The position numbers were made by a program, and so were the translations under genes. Of a stretch of DNA of 64,000 nt, positions 47,634 to 57,512 are shown one piece after another. This DNA is from Scheffersomyces stipitis CBS 6054 (taxonomy: Eukaryota > Ascomycota > Pichiomycetes > Serinales > Debaryomycetaceae). Positions within the stretch are counted from its first letter, which is position 1, and every line of letters starts with the position of its first letter. The DNA is taken from NCBI RefSeq assembly GCF_000209165.1, contig NC_009068.1, forward strand, positions 2,976,001 to 3,040,000, in the 5' to 3' direction. The notes beneath the pieces were generated by a model. The model saw only the letters and a program-made list of their open reading frames with translations, did no database searches and was not told the origin of the DNA.

Positions 47634-48001
47634 ACTCAATTGATCGCTTTACAAAGTTGACAAGTTGACTTTACTAAACTCTTCACTATACATAAAAAAA
47701 GTTTAGCATCGACCAGTTCTATTCTCATTTGGAAATGAACGATGGAACTGCCTTCACTTCTAGCGGCAACATGCAACCATAGTTACCATTATCATGATTT
47801 TTGTTCATGTTTTAATATAGTTATCCTTCAATATAGACCTTACGAATTACTTTGTAGACCTAACACTATTGGTACTTCCTGGAAACTAATAAGGTTTATA
47901 GTTATCATTGTATTTGAACCAAAATCATAGTATTCTTACTTTGTTACATTATAATTCTTTTGTATTACATTGTATTGAATGCTCTATTAAAGCTTGTATA
48001 A
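47634..48001. terminator. Convergent 3' flanks of VMA16 and RPN1
   Basis: AT-rich 368 bases between two convergent stops. It has A7 after CATA near 47694 and AATAAGGTTTATAG-type AT stretches suited to 3' end formation. No gene is seen. Confidence 0.35.
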
Positions 48002-50851
48002 CTAGGCATCCACCTCCATGAAGTCAGGGTTCTTCTTCAAAATCACAACCCCGTCCAACGACCCACTCAATGAGATCCATTCGTCAGTGTTTTCCAACTC
48101 GGCTCTTTCTCCGTAGTTCAACAACACAGGAGTAGATTGAGTCACCCATCCAGTAATGGTCTTGGGCCTACCTGCCTGTCCTACCACATCAACAGCCTGA
48201 CCGACTCTGACATTCACCTTGATAGGGTTTAAATCTTCATCTACTGTAACCAACATTCTGGGCTTTACACCAGGAATCAAGTAGTACAATACTTGATGGG
48301 AGGTCTCGGTAGTAGAGTCACTCAAGATGAAGGCCTTTGGATCTAATAATGCTACAGAAATAGTCAACAACGATGCCAATGAAACCTTGGATAAGATGCT
48401 TCTCTCACTATTGAAAGGACTCAACGTCAATGTGCCCTTACCCAAGTGCAAGATTCCCTGTGCAATTCGTACCATGAACAATGAGTCTGGCGACTTGATA
48501 TAGTAAGAAGCCAATTGCCTCAACAACTGTGCCAATCTGGCGTTGTTTGTACCAGCACCAACCAAACCCATGGAGTAGATGGCATTCTGAGCTACTTCCA
48601 AGTCTGGGTCGTGCGAGTAACGAGACAAGGTATCAAACACCTTCATTTGTGGATATGAAGTAGACACCAATCCCATTGCCAATGGCACAGCTCTACGGAT
48701 CAGAGAATTACCATAATGCATCAAATGGGCAAAGTGACGAAGTGACATGTCTTGACCGATTTCATCTCCCATAGCAATACAGGCCAAACCCAAAACAGCA
48801 ATACCCTGAAACAACTCTTCTTCCTCTTCCTTTTCTTCCTCTTCCTCTTCCTCTTTTTCTTCTTTTTCTTCCTTTTCGCTTGCCTTCTTTTCAGCTGTGG
48901 CTTCTTCCATTTCTACGTCGGCGACATCTTCAGCTGTCTTGTCTTCTTTGTTTTCGCTCTTCAATTGGTCTTCTTCTGATTGTTCCAATTTCTTTTCATC
49001 AGCGGCTTGATCTTTAGGCTTAGCAGTGCACATCTGTAATAAGGACTGGATCTGCAAAACATTACCGGTACCAGCATAAGCACAGATATTCACTAAGACC
49101 TTCAAGGTCTTACAGATAGGGTGTTCGATGGCATCGATGGTTTCCAATACGTCCTCGACTTGTTCGGTCTTGCCCATGTATAACAAACCCAAACCTAAAG
49201 ACATGAATTTGATGAACTTATTGGTCAATTGAATGAAGTCTCTTTCCAATAAGGTCTGCAATATGGTGGATGTAATATCGCCGTGACAAGTACCAACAAA
49301 TACATGCCCTAAAGCCAAAGCTGCTAAGCAGGAGATTTCAAAAGGAATATCTAAATCAGAAACCAATGGCAATAACAAGTTCAACACTTCCTCATTGGAG
49401 GAACCGGCAAATGCAATACCTAACCCATTAATGGCAGAAGATTGCAAGAGCTTGTTTGGGTCAGAGACATAGTCTTGAAGTAAAGCCAAAGCAGCTTCGA
49501 CATCGTCGTGAACATTAGCAGAAACAATACCCGTACCCAATAAGGCACCAGCTTTAATTTCGTCCTCAGAAGAATAGGTGTACTTGTCCAAGACCTGGAA
49601 ACCTTCGTTGATATTCCATTGGTGGAGAGAACCCAACGAGGCAGTAGTCGAAACCATGCCGAGTCCCTTGGTCTTGTAGATCCACGACTTGTTGTCTTCT
49701 TCAGTTTGAATTAACTTGTCGGTACCATATCCCAAGTTGATGAAGGTGTTGACAAACGCAGCAGCCAAGTTCTGCTTGGCAGAGTCAATAGAGCCAGAGG
49801 TTCCCAAACCAAACTTGGCGTTTTCCAAGTGTGATTTATAGATATCCTCAGGCACCTTTGGATCTAAGAGATTCAACTCCTTAGCAAGATAGCTGTAGTA
49901 TTCGTGCAACTTGACATTGTGGATGGTTTCCTGCACTTCTGGATTCTCACCAGGGTACTTGAAGCTGTTCTTCTGCTGGGCGAGCATGAGTCCCAACTGT
50001 TTATGAATCAAGACATCGTCGGTGACTTCAAAAACTTTCTTAATCAAGTCCTCATCATCTAACTTGATAGCCAAAGTTAAGGCTTGTGTCAATTGACTAT
50101 GTTCCAAATAGATGGCATAGGCAGTGTGCAAGAATGACTTATCGTCGGGAGGAGCTAAGTAAGGTACACAACTGACCATATAAAGACATACTCTGGCGTA
50201 AGTGCTGTCATCTACGAACTTAGGTAACTTGTCAATACTTTCGATTTCCAAGAGCAAGTCTACGGCGTCAGCTTCTGCATTGTGTTCCAAGAAGAAAGGA
50301 ACAATCTGTATAGCCAATTGGACCAATTTTTCGATGGATTCGTCCGAACCCAACTCCTCCTGGTACGATTCTCCGATTTCTAATGCCAAGTGACGCATGT
50401 ATTCGTGACCCCAGTCGGCGATAGTAGTATCAGACGACAACAATCTGTATTTCAACGAGTCTCTCTTTCCGTCGTCAGAGTAAGTCATAGCTAATACAGA
50501 CAAAATATCGGCCAAACTTACGACAACATTTGTTTTGACACCGTGAGTTTCAGCCCATTTGTCGTACAATTCAGTCAAGGCAGGATAGTGAGGTCTCAAG
50601 AACTTCAATGGCTTGGGCACAGCTGTCATTGAAGTAGTGGAATCCTTAATATAGGTCTTCAATGTCGACAAGTATTTGTCATACAAACCCAGCTCTTGAT
50701 CTGGCTCTGCCAAACGTTCCACGAGAAGTTCCAAGTCATCCTTCAAACGCTGGTCTTCTTCAGACAACTCTTCCTCCTTCTGTTCCTTCTTCTTAGTAGC
50801 TTCAGTAACCTCCTTGGGAGGCACGGTTTCCGTTTCTTTGGCAGGCGACAT
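48002..50851 (-). CDS. RPN1: 26S proteasome regulatory subunit Rpn1
   Basis: Large scaffold of the 19S base that binds ubiquitin-like domains and shuttle factors. I use ATG 50851 (MSPAKETET), giving 949 residues; the frame continues further upstream without an ATG. After a charged N-terminus the PC (proteasome/cyclosome) repeats begin around residue 400 (for example [43 protein letters not shown]) and continue through [12 protein letters not shown] and [23 protein letters not shown]. Between them is a very acidic Glu/Lys insertion of about 70 residues, encoded by GAR-rich DNA at 48811-48960. The C-terminal domain is typical. A Candida-type proteasome element lies upstream. Confidence 0.96.
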   Translation of the reverse strand: MSPAKETETVPPKEVTEATKKKEQKEEELSEEDQRLKDDLELLVERLAEPDQELGLYDKYLSTLKTYIKDSTTSMTAVPKPLKFLRPHYPALTELYDKWAETHGVKTNVVVSLADILSVLAMTYSDDGKRDSLKYRLLSSDTTIADWGHEYMRHLALEIGESYQEELGSDESIEKLVQLAIQIVPFFLEHNAEADAVDLLLEIESIDKLPKFVDDSTYARVCLYMVSCVPYLAPPDDKSFLHTAYAIYLEHSQLTQALTLAIKLDDEDLIKKVFEVTDDVLIHKQLGLMLAQQKNSFKYPGENPEVQETIHNVKLHEYYSYLAKELNLLDPKVPEDIYKSHLENAKFGLGTSGSIDSAKQNLAAAFVNTFINLGYGTDKLIQTEEDNKSWIYKTKGLGMVSTTASLGSLHQWNINEGFQVLDKYTYSSEDEIKAGALLGTGIVSANVHDDVEAALALLQDYVSDPNKLLQSSAINGLGIAFAGSSNEEVLNLLLPLVSDLDIPFEISCLAALALGHVFVGTCHGDITSTILQTLLERDFIQLTNKFIKFMSLGLGLLYMGKTEQVEDVLETIDAIEHPICKTLKVLVNICAYAGTGNVLQIQSLLQMCTAKPKDQAADEKKLEQSEEDQLKSENKEDKTAEDVADVEMEEATAEKKASEKEEKEEKEEEEEEEKEEEEELFQGIAVLGLACIAMGDEIGQDMSLRHFAHLMHYGNSLIRRAVPLAMGLVSTSYPQMKVFDTLSRYSHDPDLEVAQNAIYSMGLVGAGTNNARLAQLLRQLASYYIKSPDSLFMVRIAQGILHLGKGTLTLSPFNSERSILSKVSLASLLTISVALLDPKAFILSDSTTETSHQVLYYLIPGVKPRMLVTVDEDLNPIKVNVRVGQAVDVVGQAGRPKTITGWVTQSTPVLLNYGERAELENTDEWISLSGSLDGVVILKKNPDFMEVDA

Positions 50852-51175
50852 GATTAGTGACCGCAATGAAAGGCAGAATTAAACTGTTAATGAATGTGAA
50901 AAAATTGATAAAATGGTGGAACAAGATGATATCTGGCGATCTACAATAATCTGATTTCACAGTATGATTTTCCAGGCTGAAAAGTGAAAAAGTAGTGAAA
51001 AGTATAGGATTCTTTGCGACAATGGCAGAAAAACTCAGACAGATGTCAAATAGAGGGTGTGCTGAGATCGTAGCCGTGATTATGTCTCCAATAGAAGGCG
51101 TGCTGGAAAAGTGAACGGGAAAAACGAGAACATATAGATCCCGTAGTTTGACAAATGGTTTGGTGGTGTTGAGTG

Positions 51176-51185
51176 GAAGGCAAAT
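51176..51185. promoter_or_regulatory. Candida-type proteasome element upstream of RPN1
   Basis: GAAGGCAAAT lies 325 bases upstream of the RPN1 ATG. In C. albicans, proteasome genes carry GAAGGCAAAA where S. cerevisiae has the Rpn4 site GGTGGCAAAA. Nine of ten bases match the former. Rpn4 binding is inference. Confidence 0.5.
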
Positions 51186-51630
51186 CGCGACAATGTCTCT
51201 GCGACATTGTCTCAGCTCAGTCTATGCAGCTAAGACGATTAGTTAAGAGGGCGAAGATCAGGTTAACTTTTGATTCAGAAATTTTTACTCTGAAACTTGA
51301 AATGGCTCAGCTTCCCTCGCCTTCGAGGGCTACATAATCATTCGCTTTTATATGTGCTTACCTTGGCAGCTCTACTATCCTACTCTTCCAAAGTCTTTCA
51401 GACAAGATGTTTGGTAATGGTACTGTATACTGAACCACAATTTGCACCCACTAAAATGCCAGTACTGCTGGAACAGAAAGCCAATATAAAGCATAGTAAA
51501 TGTGTAGGAGCAACTACCAAAAAACAGCTTAGATGTGAAGCACTACAGTAGTTACAATTGCCACATTCCTAAGCTCAGACAACTTTTGCTTTTACGTGTG
51601 TGTCTGCCTGGATTCGCTTAGCCTTTCTCG

Positions 51631-51647
51631 GTCACGTGCACACGCGT
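51631..51647. promoter_or_regulatory. CACGTG and ACGCGT pair
   Basis: GTCACGTG at 51631-51638 and the MCB core ACGCGT at 51642-51647 sit four bases apart in the RPN1-ECM25 divergent region (50852-52050). The rest of that 1.2 kb shows no gene; an 84-codon frame at 51297 has no support. Confidence 0.45.
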
Positions 51648-52050
51648 CCCTTGTGTGTTTACGTTTCTTCCCAAATATGTCTTCTTTAACTAAACTTCTT
51701 AGCTCTAGCAATTAAGCCAGACAAGATACACTTTGATTGCAAGAAGAAGCGGGTCATTCTAGCCGTGACGTGGAGTATTCTAAAGAGAGCTTCCATTTGA
51801 TTGAAATTGTTCACATTTTGTCTTTTGGTTCCAAATTACATCCGTAAGCTCGTACAACATCTATACAAAACTGGTTGAAAAATTCCATTAAGCACAGAAC
51901 GTTTGCAATAGACTACACACTTGGAACATTTTTAACTGTCTTCAGTGCAGCTGAATAACGAACTAACATACAATTACAGAAAGTCCATAACACTTGAACA
52001 ATTTGTCACTGACAACAGCTTTTGTACTAGTTCACTTGGTATTTTTAACT

Positions 52051-53781
52051 ATGGATCGCATCTTCTATCGTACAGATTCAGTAGATCCCGTGTCCAACCT
52101 GCCAATCTATATCTTTGACACCTCATACTTGCCTTCGACAGATGTAATCAGCTATGATGCGTTTATCCCCACTTTAATCAGTCTTCTTCCCCAGGAACGG
52201 TATGTCCTTGTCATGTTTTCCTGTGGACTCAATAAGATCTCATGGGTATGGGGCATCAAGTTCTTGAAAGCGTTCCTTGCTGAGAATAACAATGTGGAGA
52301 ATGTGGTGAAAATCATCTCAGTACATGATTCATGGTTCATCAAGTCAATCACAGATATCTTGACCAATTACAATTTCACGAAAAAGAATATAGCTTCTTT
52401 GAATAGACTTTTTGATTCTTTTGTGATAAACAGTAACCAGCCTGACGATGTTCATTCCATTCTCGCCAAGAGCCCCTCAGATGACTTCAACAAGAATACC
52501 ATCATCCGTTGCAACAGCTTATCGCAACTCAGCAACTACGTAGATATCCGTCGTTTAAAGATTTCTTTGAACGTTTATAAGCACGATCTAGAAGTGGAAA
52601 ATGATATCCAGCTCTCGATAAGGTTTATCCCTTTGTTGAACCCGTATACAAGAATAGATAGGAGCTCACATCCTTTATTTTTCCACCACTTTTACCAAGT
52701 GTTTAATATCATCAATGCCAACGGAGAGAAAGTAGAGTTGTTGTTTCACAAACCAGGAAACAAAGCCAATACCGAGATCTTCTACAACTGTGTCAACAGG
52801 AACCAGTTAATCTGGATCAACGACTGGAACTTATTCTGTATTTCCACTGCCTTTAAGAAGTTCTTGCATAACCTACCATATCCAATGGTTCCTCTTGACA
52901 GTATAGAATTGCCGATTAAGGACGATTTCAATTATACATTCACAACTTTTTCGAAAATCATTGCTGCTCATGAATATAACGAAGAAACAACTAATTACAG
53001 CAATGTGTTGATCCAATTGTGTCGTCTCTGCCACGGTCTTATAAATGCCAACCAAGTCACAAAGCACACATCAACTTCTTTGGCTAAATGTATGAGTCAT
53101 TGTCTCAGCCATCAGTTGGTTTCAAATTCAAGTAAAGATGTAATCATCGTAGTAACGAGATTTTTGAGAAACGTACTTGAGTTCTGGCCACAGATTTCAA
53201 CAGCCTATAAGAATTACCCATCGATAGAAGACATTATCAACGGTAAGGTTTGTCCTATTGATAAGCCGGATGATTCCTATGACTTGAGTTATGATGTTAC
53301 TTTAGAGGAAGACGACGAAAATGACAAGAAGTTCAACAGCATTGAAATACTTGCCACCAATAGACAATCTATCGCTGGTTCTGAAGGACCAGTAGACAAA
53401 TTGATCACTCCTAGAACCAGCCCTCGCAGAATCAATCTTCCAGCTACGCCTAGCTCTCTATCTCCTCATAAACCAAGAAGTCCAGTTAGAAGTCCCAAAC
53501 GGGAGAAATTGTACTCACCTAACAAACCAGCCAAGTCAGTCAACTTCTCAATGAGGGTTGCCAACAAACTCGCGGATGTTTCTAATATTGGACTTCAGTT
53601 CCCTCCACAAAAGTATAAATTCAGTGCCAACGCAAGGAAGGAAATAGACTCAACACCGGCATTTTTGCAAGATACGGAAGTAGTAGTTAAGAAGCCTGTG
53701 ATCAGAGGTAGAAAGGTGGGAGAACTTGCTAAGCTCTTTGAAGAACGATCGCAAGCTTTGGAACTATTGAAGGGAATGTAA
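52051..53781 (+). CDS. ECM25: Ecm25-like CRAL-TRIO/RhoGAP-type protein
   Basis: 576 residues from ATG 52051 (MDRIFYRTDSVDPVSNLPIYIFD). The first 150 residues form a divergent Sec14/CRAL-TRIO-like domain (YIFDTSYLP, RYVLVMFSCGLNKISWVWGIKFLKAFL), as in S. cerevisiae Ecm25, which begins with the same FRSYSVDP-type phrase. A RhoGAP-like helical domain follows (about residues 240-420), but I cannot identify a convincing arginine finger. The C-terminal 150 residues are disordered and basic, with several S/T-P sites (LITPRTSPRRINLPATPSSLSPHKPRSP). Ecm25 is implicated in cell-wall and morphogenesis processes in yeast; the catalytic role is unclear. Confidence 0.82.
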   Translation: MDRIFYRTDSVDPVSNLPIYIFDTSYLPSTDVISYDAFIPTLISLLPQERYVLVMFSCGLNKISWVWGIKFLKAFLAENNNVENVVKIISVHDSWFIKSITDILTNYNFTKKNIASLNRLFDSFVINSNQPDDVHSILAKSPSDDFNKNTIIRCNSLSQLSNYVDIRRLKISLNVYKHDLEVENDIQLSIRFIPLLNPYTRIDRSSHPLFFHHFYQVFNIINANGEKVELLFHKPGNKANTEIFYNCVNRNQLIWINDWNLFCISTAFKKFLHNLPYPMVPLDSIELPIKDDFNYTFTTFSKIIAAHEYNEETTNYSNVLIQLCRLCHGLINANQVTKHTSTSLAKCMSHCLSHQLVSNSSKDVIIVVTRFLRNVLEFWPQISTAYKNYPSIEDIINGKVCPIDKPDDSYDLSYDVTLEEDDENDKKFNSIEILATNRQSIAGSEGPVDKLITPRTSPRRINLPATPSSLSPHKPRSPVRSPKREKLYSPNKPAKSVNFSMRVANKLADVSNIGLQFPPQKYKFSANARKEIDSTPAFLQDTEVVVKKPVIRGRKVGELAKLFEERSQALELLKGM

Positions 53782-54051
53782 GGAAAGTAAAAGAGTACAT
53801 AGGATAGGAAAATATAAATTATTTATTAATTGCAATGTAGAACAAGCAATCAATATTTGATAATCTTAAGGACATCAAAAAGTCTTTCCACAAAGTGCTA
53901 AACTTATAGCGTAACAAAGATATTAGCACCATGATAATTATTCCAAAATAGACAAAGGCTTACAAGTTAAAGAAAAACAACTTATAACAATAAAATACAA
54001 AATTTACAAAGTGTTTTGGCTAGTGTACAAAAAGACTAGGCGTGGTATCAG

Positions 54052-55557
54052 TTACTCACCGACCAATCTGCTATCAATATTGTCCATGGATAAGTCCGAA
54101 CTGTCGTTATGGTAAGGGTTGTGGCTGGCGTGACGCGTAGCATGTGCCACAGCAGCAATAGCAGCTGCAGCAGTGTTGTCCGTATCGTTGAGAGCATGGT
54201 CCTGCAAATGTTGATACTGCTGGTACTGCTGATCATCCAATTGGTGCTGGTGAGCCGCCGCAGCAGCAGCTTCGTTGAATTGCCGTTGGAATTCTTCCTG
54301 TTGCTGCGATTGAGAGTACTGCAACACTTGGGCATCAGATTGCCCGTCTTCACCATTAGTACCATTGAGGATGGCGTTGGCAGCAGCAGCTGCTGCCACA
54401 GCCGCTGCCGTTGCATCTTCATCGCCATTTCCTCTCTTTTTGTATTGAGCAAGTCTGCCAGCATTATGGCCAAGATTGTACCTAGCAGCATTCAGCTTCT
54501 TAAGTTTACGCTTGTAGCCTCTGATCTCGTTGTAGATGTCTTCACGTTTAATCAAAACGTCTGGGAACTGTTCCTTTATCTTGGACTCGATGTGAGATGG
54601 TTTGGTACCTACTTTGTACAAATCAAGAATAAGCATGTTCAACTCATCGGAACGCTTACGCAACATCGGATGGTTCGACAACGGATCCAATTGTGGATGG
54701 TTGTGTTCGTTACATGTCGTTCTCAAAGTCCATACACTCGTTGACTTCTTATAGGCTGCTGTCATAGAAAATGGACACCGTAACTTCTTTGTCTTCGTAC
54801 TGGGATCAATAAGATAGTTACCTGCTACGTCTACCAGCCGTGGATCATCAAGATCCTTCTTCAGCTTCTTATGCCTGTACTTACCTCCCAACTCACAAGT
54901 ATAGTAGATAGCCTTCTTGTTGGAATGGGCAATGACAACACCAAACCCGTTGTCACGCGCAAACTCCTGGATGAAGTCGTTAAGATCATCACGGTTGTGG
55001 AACGCCTGTTCTGGAAACGGTCTCGTGATCAAGTTACCCTCAGCTGTGATCGTGTTCTCCTGAACCGGATAAATCTTCAGTTTCAGATCAACAATGGGGT
55101 CTGGAATCTGGATGTTGTATTCGGAATCCAAGTCGTCTGGCTGCTGGTAGTGGTGATGGTGGTGGTGGTGAAGTTCGGCACTAATCAGATGATTCAGACC
55201 ACCTTGACTCTGCTGGTGTTGAAGCGCATGCTGGCCCAGTTGGTTCTGTTGGTGTTGTTGGTTCTGATGTTGTTGGCTCAATTGCTGAAGCTGACGATTG
55301 TGGAGCTGCTGCTGCTGGTGCAAATTCAACAGCGGAAGCGCTTGGTGCTGGTTCTGACTCTGTTGGTGGTGTTGGTGTTGACCTTGGTGATGTTGACTTT
55401 GTTGGAGGTGTTGTGAACTGTGTTGTGATGACAGGTACTTTCCCAGGGGGTTCCTGAGAGCAGCGATGTCATGGTGAAGTTGTTCCTGTTTGGCCACGCT
55501 CAAAAGCTGGTCGTCAATGTTTGCCGAGTAGTCGTCTTCTTCTGGAGGTCCAGACAT
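54052..55557 (-). CDS. RBF1: Rbf1-type WRKY-GCM1 zinc-finger transcription factor
   Basis: 501 residues. The N-terminal 150 residues are very rich in Gln and His, including a run of seven histidines. A WRKY-GCM1/FAR1-type zinc-binding domain follows, with C221, C261, H285 and H287 (YYTCELGGKYRHKK, LRCPFSM, CNEHNHP). A basic segment (GYKRKLKKLNAARYN) comes next, then Ala- and Gln-rich low-complexity sequence to the end. The domain and Q-rich arms match Candida Rbf1, which binds the RPG box and telomeric repeats and affects filamentation. Two CACGTG sites lie within 190 bases upstream. The exact orthology is inferred from layout. Confidence 0.72.
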   Translation of the reverse strand: MSGPPEEDDYSANIDDQLLSVAKQEQLHHDIAALRNPLGKYLSSQHSSQHLQQSQHHQGQHQHHQQSQNQHQALPLLNLHQQQQLHNRQLQQLSQQHQNQQHQQNQLGQHALQHQQSQGGLNHLISAELHHHHHHHYQQPDDLDSEYNIQIPDPIVDLKLKIYPVQENTITAEGNLITRPFPEQAFHNRDDLNDFIQEFARDNGFGVVIAHSNKKAIYYTCELGGKYRHKKLKKDLDDPRLVDVAGNYLIDPSTKTKKLRCPFSMTAAYKKSTSVWTLRTTCNEHNHPQLDPLSNHPMLRKRSDELNMLILDLYKVGTKPSHIESKIKEQFPDVLIKREDIYNEIRGYKRKLKKLNAARYNLGHNAGRLAQYKKRGNGDEDATAAAVAAAAAANAILNGTNGEDGQSDAQVLQYSQSQQQEEFQRQFNEAAAAAAHQHQLDDQQYQQYQHLQDHALNDTDNTAAAAIAAVAHATRHASHNPYHNDSSDLSMDNIDSRLVGE

Positions 55558-55673
55558 GTTGCGATTGCTGCAAAACCTGGGGACGGGTGTGTGTGATTCA
55601 AAGTCGTGTTAAGGAAGAAGAGTAGTGCCGGTGTTAAATATTTGTGTTGTTGATATTTGTCGAAAAGTTGAAA

Positions 55674-55750
55674 CACGTGATGACGTGCGGAAATGTACTC
55701 GTGAGGAAAAATACACAAGATTATGTGCAGTAGTATACAGCACGTGACGT
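55674..55750. promoter_or_regulatory. Two CACGTG sites with GACGT partners upstream of RBF1
   Basis: CACGTGATGACGTG at 55674-55687 and CACGTGACGT at 55741-55750, 117 and 184 bases upstream of the RBF1 ATG. Cbf1-type E-boxes are abundant in promoters of ribosome-related genes in Candida. The rest of 55558-56003 is AT-rich and without a gene. Confidence 0.5.
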
Positions 55751-56003
55751 ATATGCTAGCCTGAAGATTATAGACGAAACTTAGTTCATAATCTTCTTCA
55801 GCAAGGCCAATATTGTCTATGTTTTTTGTTGAATGCCTTTTTTCACTTGTACGTATCTCTTTGGAGCATTTTTGTACACATTTTTGCCACTCCTCTGACA
55901 CTCTTTAGGCACCCTTTGGCCACTTTTGAATTCTTCTATGGCTGCGAAATCTACATGCCTATTAAATATCATGCCACATTTAATTTAATACTCTATTCTA
56001 TGT

Positions 56004-56954
56004 CTATAGATCCAACTTATTCTTAGCCCATTTTGGCAACACAAACGATGCACTATGAATTTCCAGGCTGTAATACTGAAAAATCTGGCTCTCCTTCTCC
56101 TCCAGGAACCGTCTCAATGGGGTTTGCAATGTCTTTTCTTCATCATTAGTAGCTATAACTAAACCCAACTGTCCACTGGTATAACTAGGCATGTAGCACT
56201 GACTGTATGCAACGTTTTTAAACACAATTCGTGCCTTAACAAGCAAGTCTTTCAAGTAGTCGATATTGAGCCAGATATTCTCGCTGCTCTGCATGATGAC
56301 AATGCCCTTTTTGGCCAATGCGTTTAACAATAACTTAAAGTAGTTGACCTGGAAGAATTCCTCTGCGGGACCTTCGGGATCCGACGAATCGGTGATAATA
56401 ACATCGAACTTCTCGGTGGTTTCCTTCAAGAACTTGAAGCCGTCTTCGATTCTCAAGTTCACTTTGGGGTGGTTGTGGTACTTGGCCATGTTGGGCAAAA
56501 ATTTGGTCGACAACTTGATCACCATGTCATCGATCTCTACCATGGTGATAGATTCGACGGTGTTGTCCTCGACATGCTTCACAAGTTCTCTGATGACTCC
56601 ACAGTCTCCTCCCCCAATGACCAATACCTTCTTGGGGCTAGGGTGGGACATGATAGGCAAATGGGTTATCAACTCCTGGTAGGCAAACTCGTCCTTTTCT
56701 GTGCACTGAACTATGCCGTTGAGAACCAACACATTGCCAAAAGTGGTGGACTCAAAGATAAGAATGTCCTGGAAGGGAGACTCGGTATGGTACAAGATCC
56801 GCGAGATTTCCAACCCAAACGTCTGTCCAGGGAAGGATTCCTCGCTTTTCTCAAAGAACCAGTACTTGTCGCCCTGCTTGGACACAGAGGCATGGGTGAA
56901 AGTTTGCAAGTCTATGCTGGGTATGTTTTCCAAGTCGAGATCTGTGCTAGACAT
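56004..56954 (-). CDS. SPE4: Spermine synthase Spe4
   Basis: Transfers aminopropyl from decarboxylated S-adenosylmethionine to spermidine in the cytosol. The 316-residue length fits. Features shared specifically with S. cerevisiae Spe4 are KSFPGQ-like ESFPGQTF, LVLNGIVQCTEKDEFAYQEL, VIMQSSENIWLN, PSYTSGQLGLVIAT and IHSASFVLPKWAKNK. The catalytic region TDSSDPEGPAEEFFQ is intact. In the cofactor loop GGGDGGV, usual in spermidine/spermine synthases, the second position after Asp reads Cys (GGGDC, C118). An in-frame CTG at 56064 (YYS-CTG-EIHSA) would be Ser. The family is certain; spermine rather than spermidine is chosen on the listed phrases. Confidence 0.9.
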   Translation of the reverse strand: MSSTDLDLENIPSIDLQTFTHASVSKQGDKYWFFEKSEESFPGQTFGLEISRILYHTESPFQDILIFESTTFGNVLVLNGIVQCTEKDEFAYQELITHLPIMSHPSPKKVLVIGGGDCGVIRELVKHVEDNTVESITMVEIDDMVIKLSTKFLPNMAKYHNHPKVNLRIEDGFKFLKETTEKFDVIITDSSDPEGPAEEFFQVNYFKLLLNALAKKGIVIMQSSENIWLNIDYLKDLLVKARIVFKNVAYSQCYMPSYTSGQLGLVIATNDEEKTLQTPLRRFLEEKESQIFQYYSLEIHSASFVLPKWAKNKLDL

Positions 56955-57480
56955 GGTGGAAAATTATGTGAAAAATTATGAGTGAAAAATTAGAGTGCGA
57001 TGAGCCGAACGAGACTAGTATGCTGATTGAACTATACCAAGTCGCTTAGACACGATACGTATGCTGGAGTGGCGAATAGCACGATATATTCAAGAATAAT
57101 GCTAGAATCCTAAAGAAGAAAACGTAAGATAATTACGGGTTTCAAGACACAATAGGTTTAGTGTAGTGTGATTGAAATATTGGTATGGTATTCCTGCAGC
57201 TAAAACTTTTCACTTCCCTTACCAGATAGCACAGTCACAGACAGTATGAAGTTTCACAAGTGTCCAGACATTCTGTTTCTCCAAGCCATGACTCCATCTG
57301 TAATGTGGGGAATGGAGGATAACGACTAGTTCAAGTAAGGACAGTTTCAAGTAAATAGGGCTAATTGTGTAAAGCACACAACTGGATACCACAGAGATGT
57401 GCTGAAATTCTTTAGATAGAGAGAGAGACAAATGGTAGCAATGGAAGAAGAAGAAGAAGAAGAAGAAGAAGAAGAAGAAG

Positions 57481-57512
<32 letters not shown>

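Noticed and set aside
51297..51551. 84-codon frame between RPN1 and ECM25
   Set aside because: No similarity and no sign of coding periodicity; it lies in a divergent promoter.
54109..55416. Long plus-strand frames opposite RBF1
   Set aside because: They are the complement of CAG/CAC-rich DNA coding Gln and His; they encode only Leu/Val-rich low-complexity sequence.
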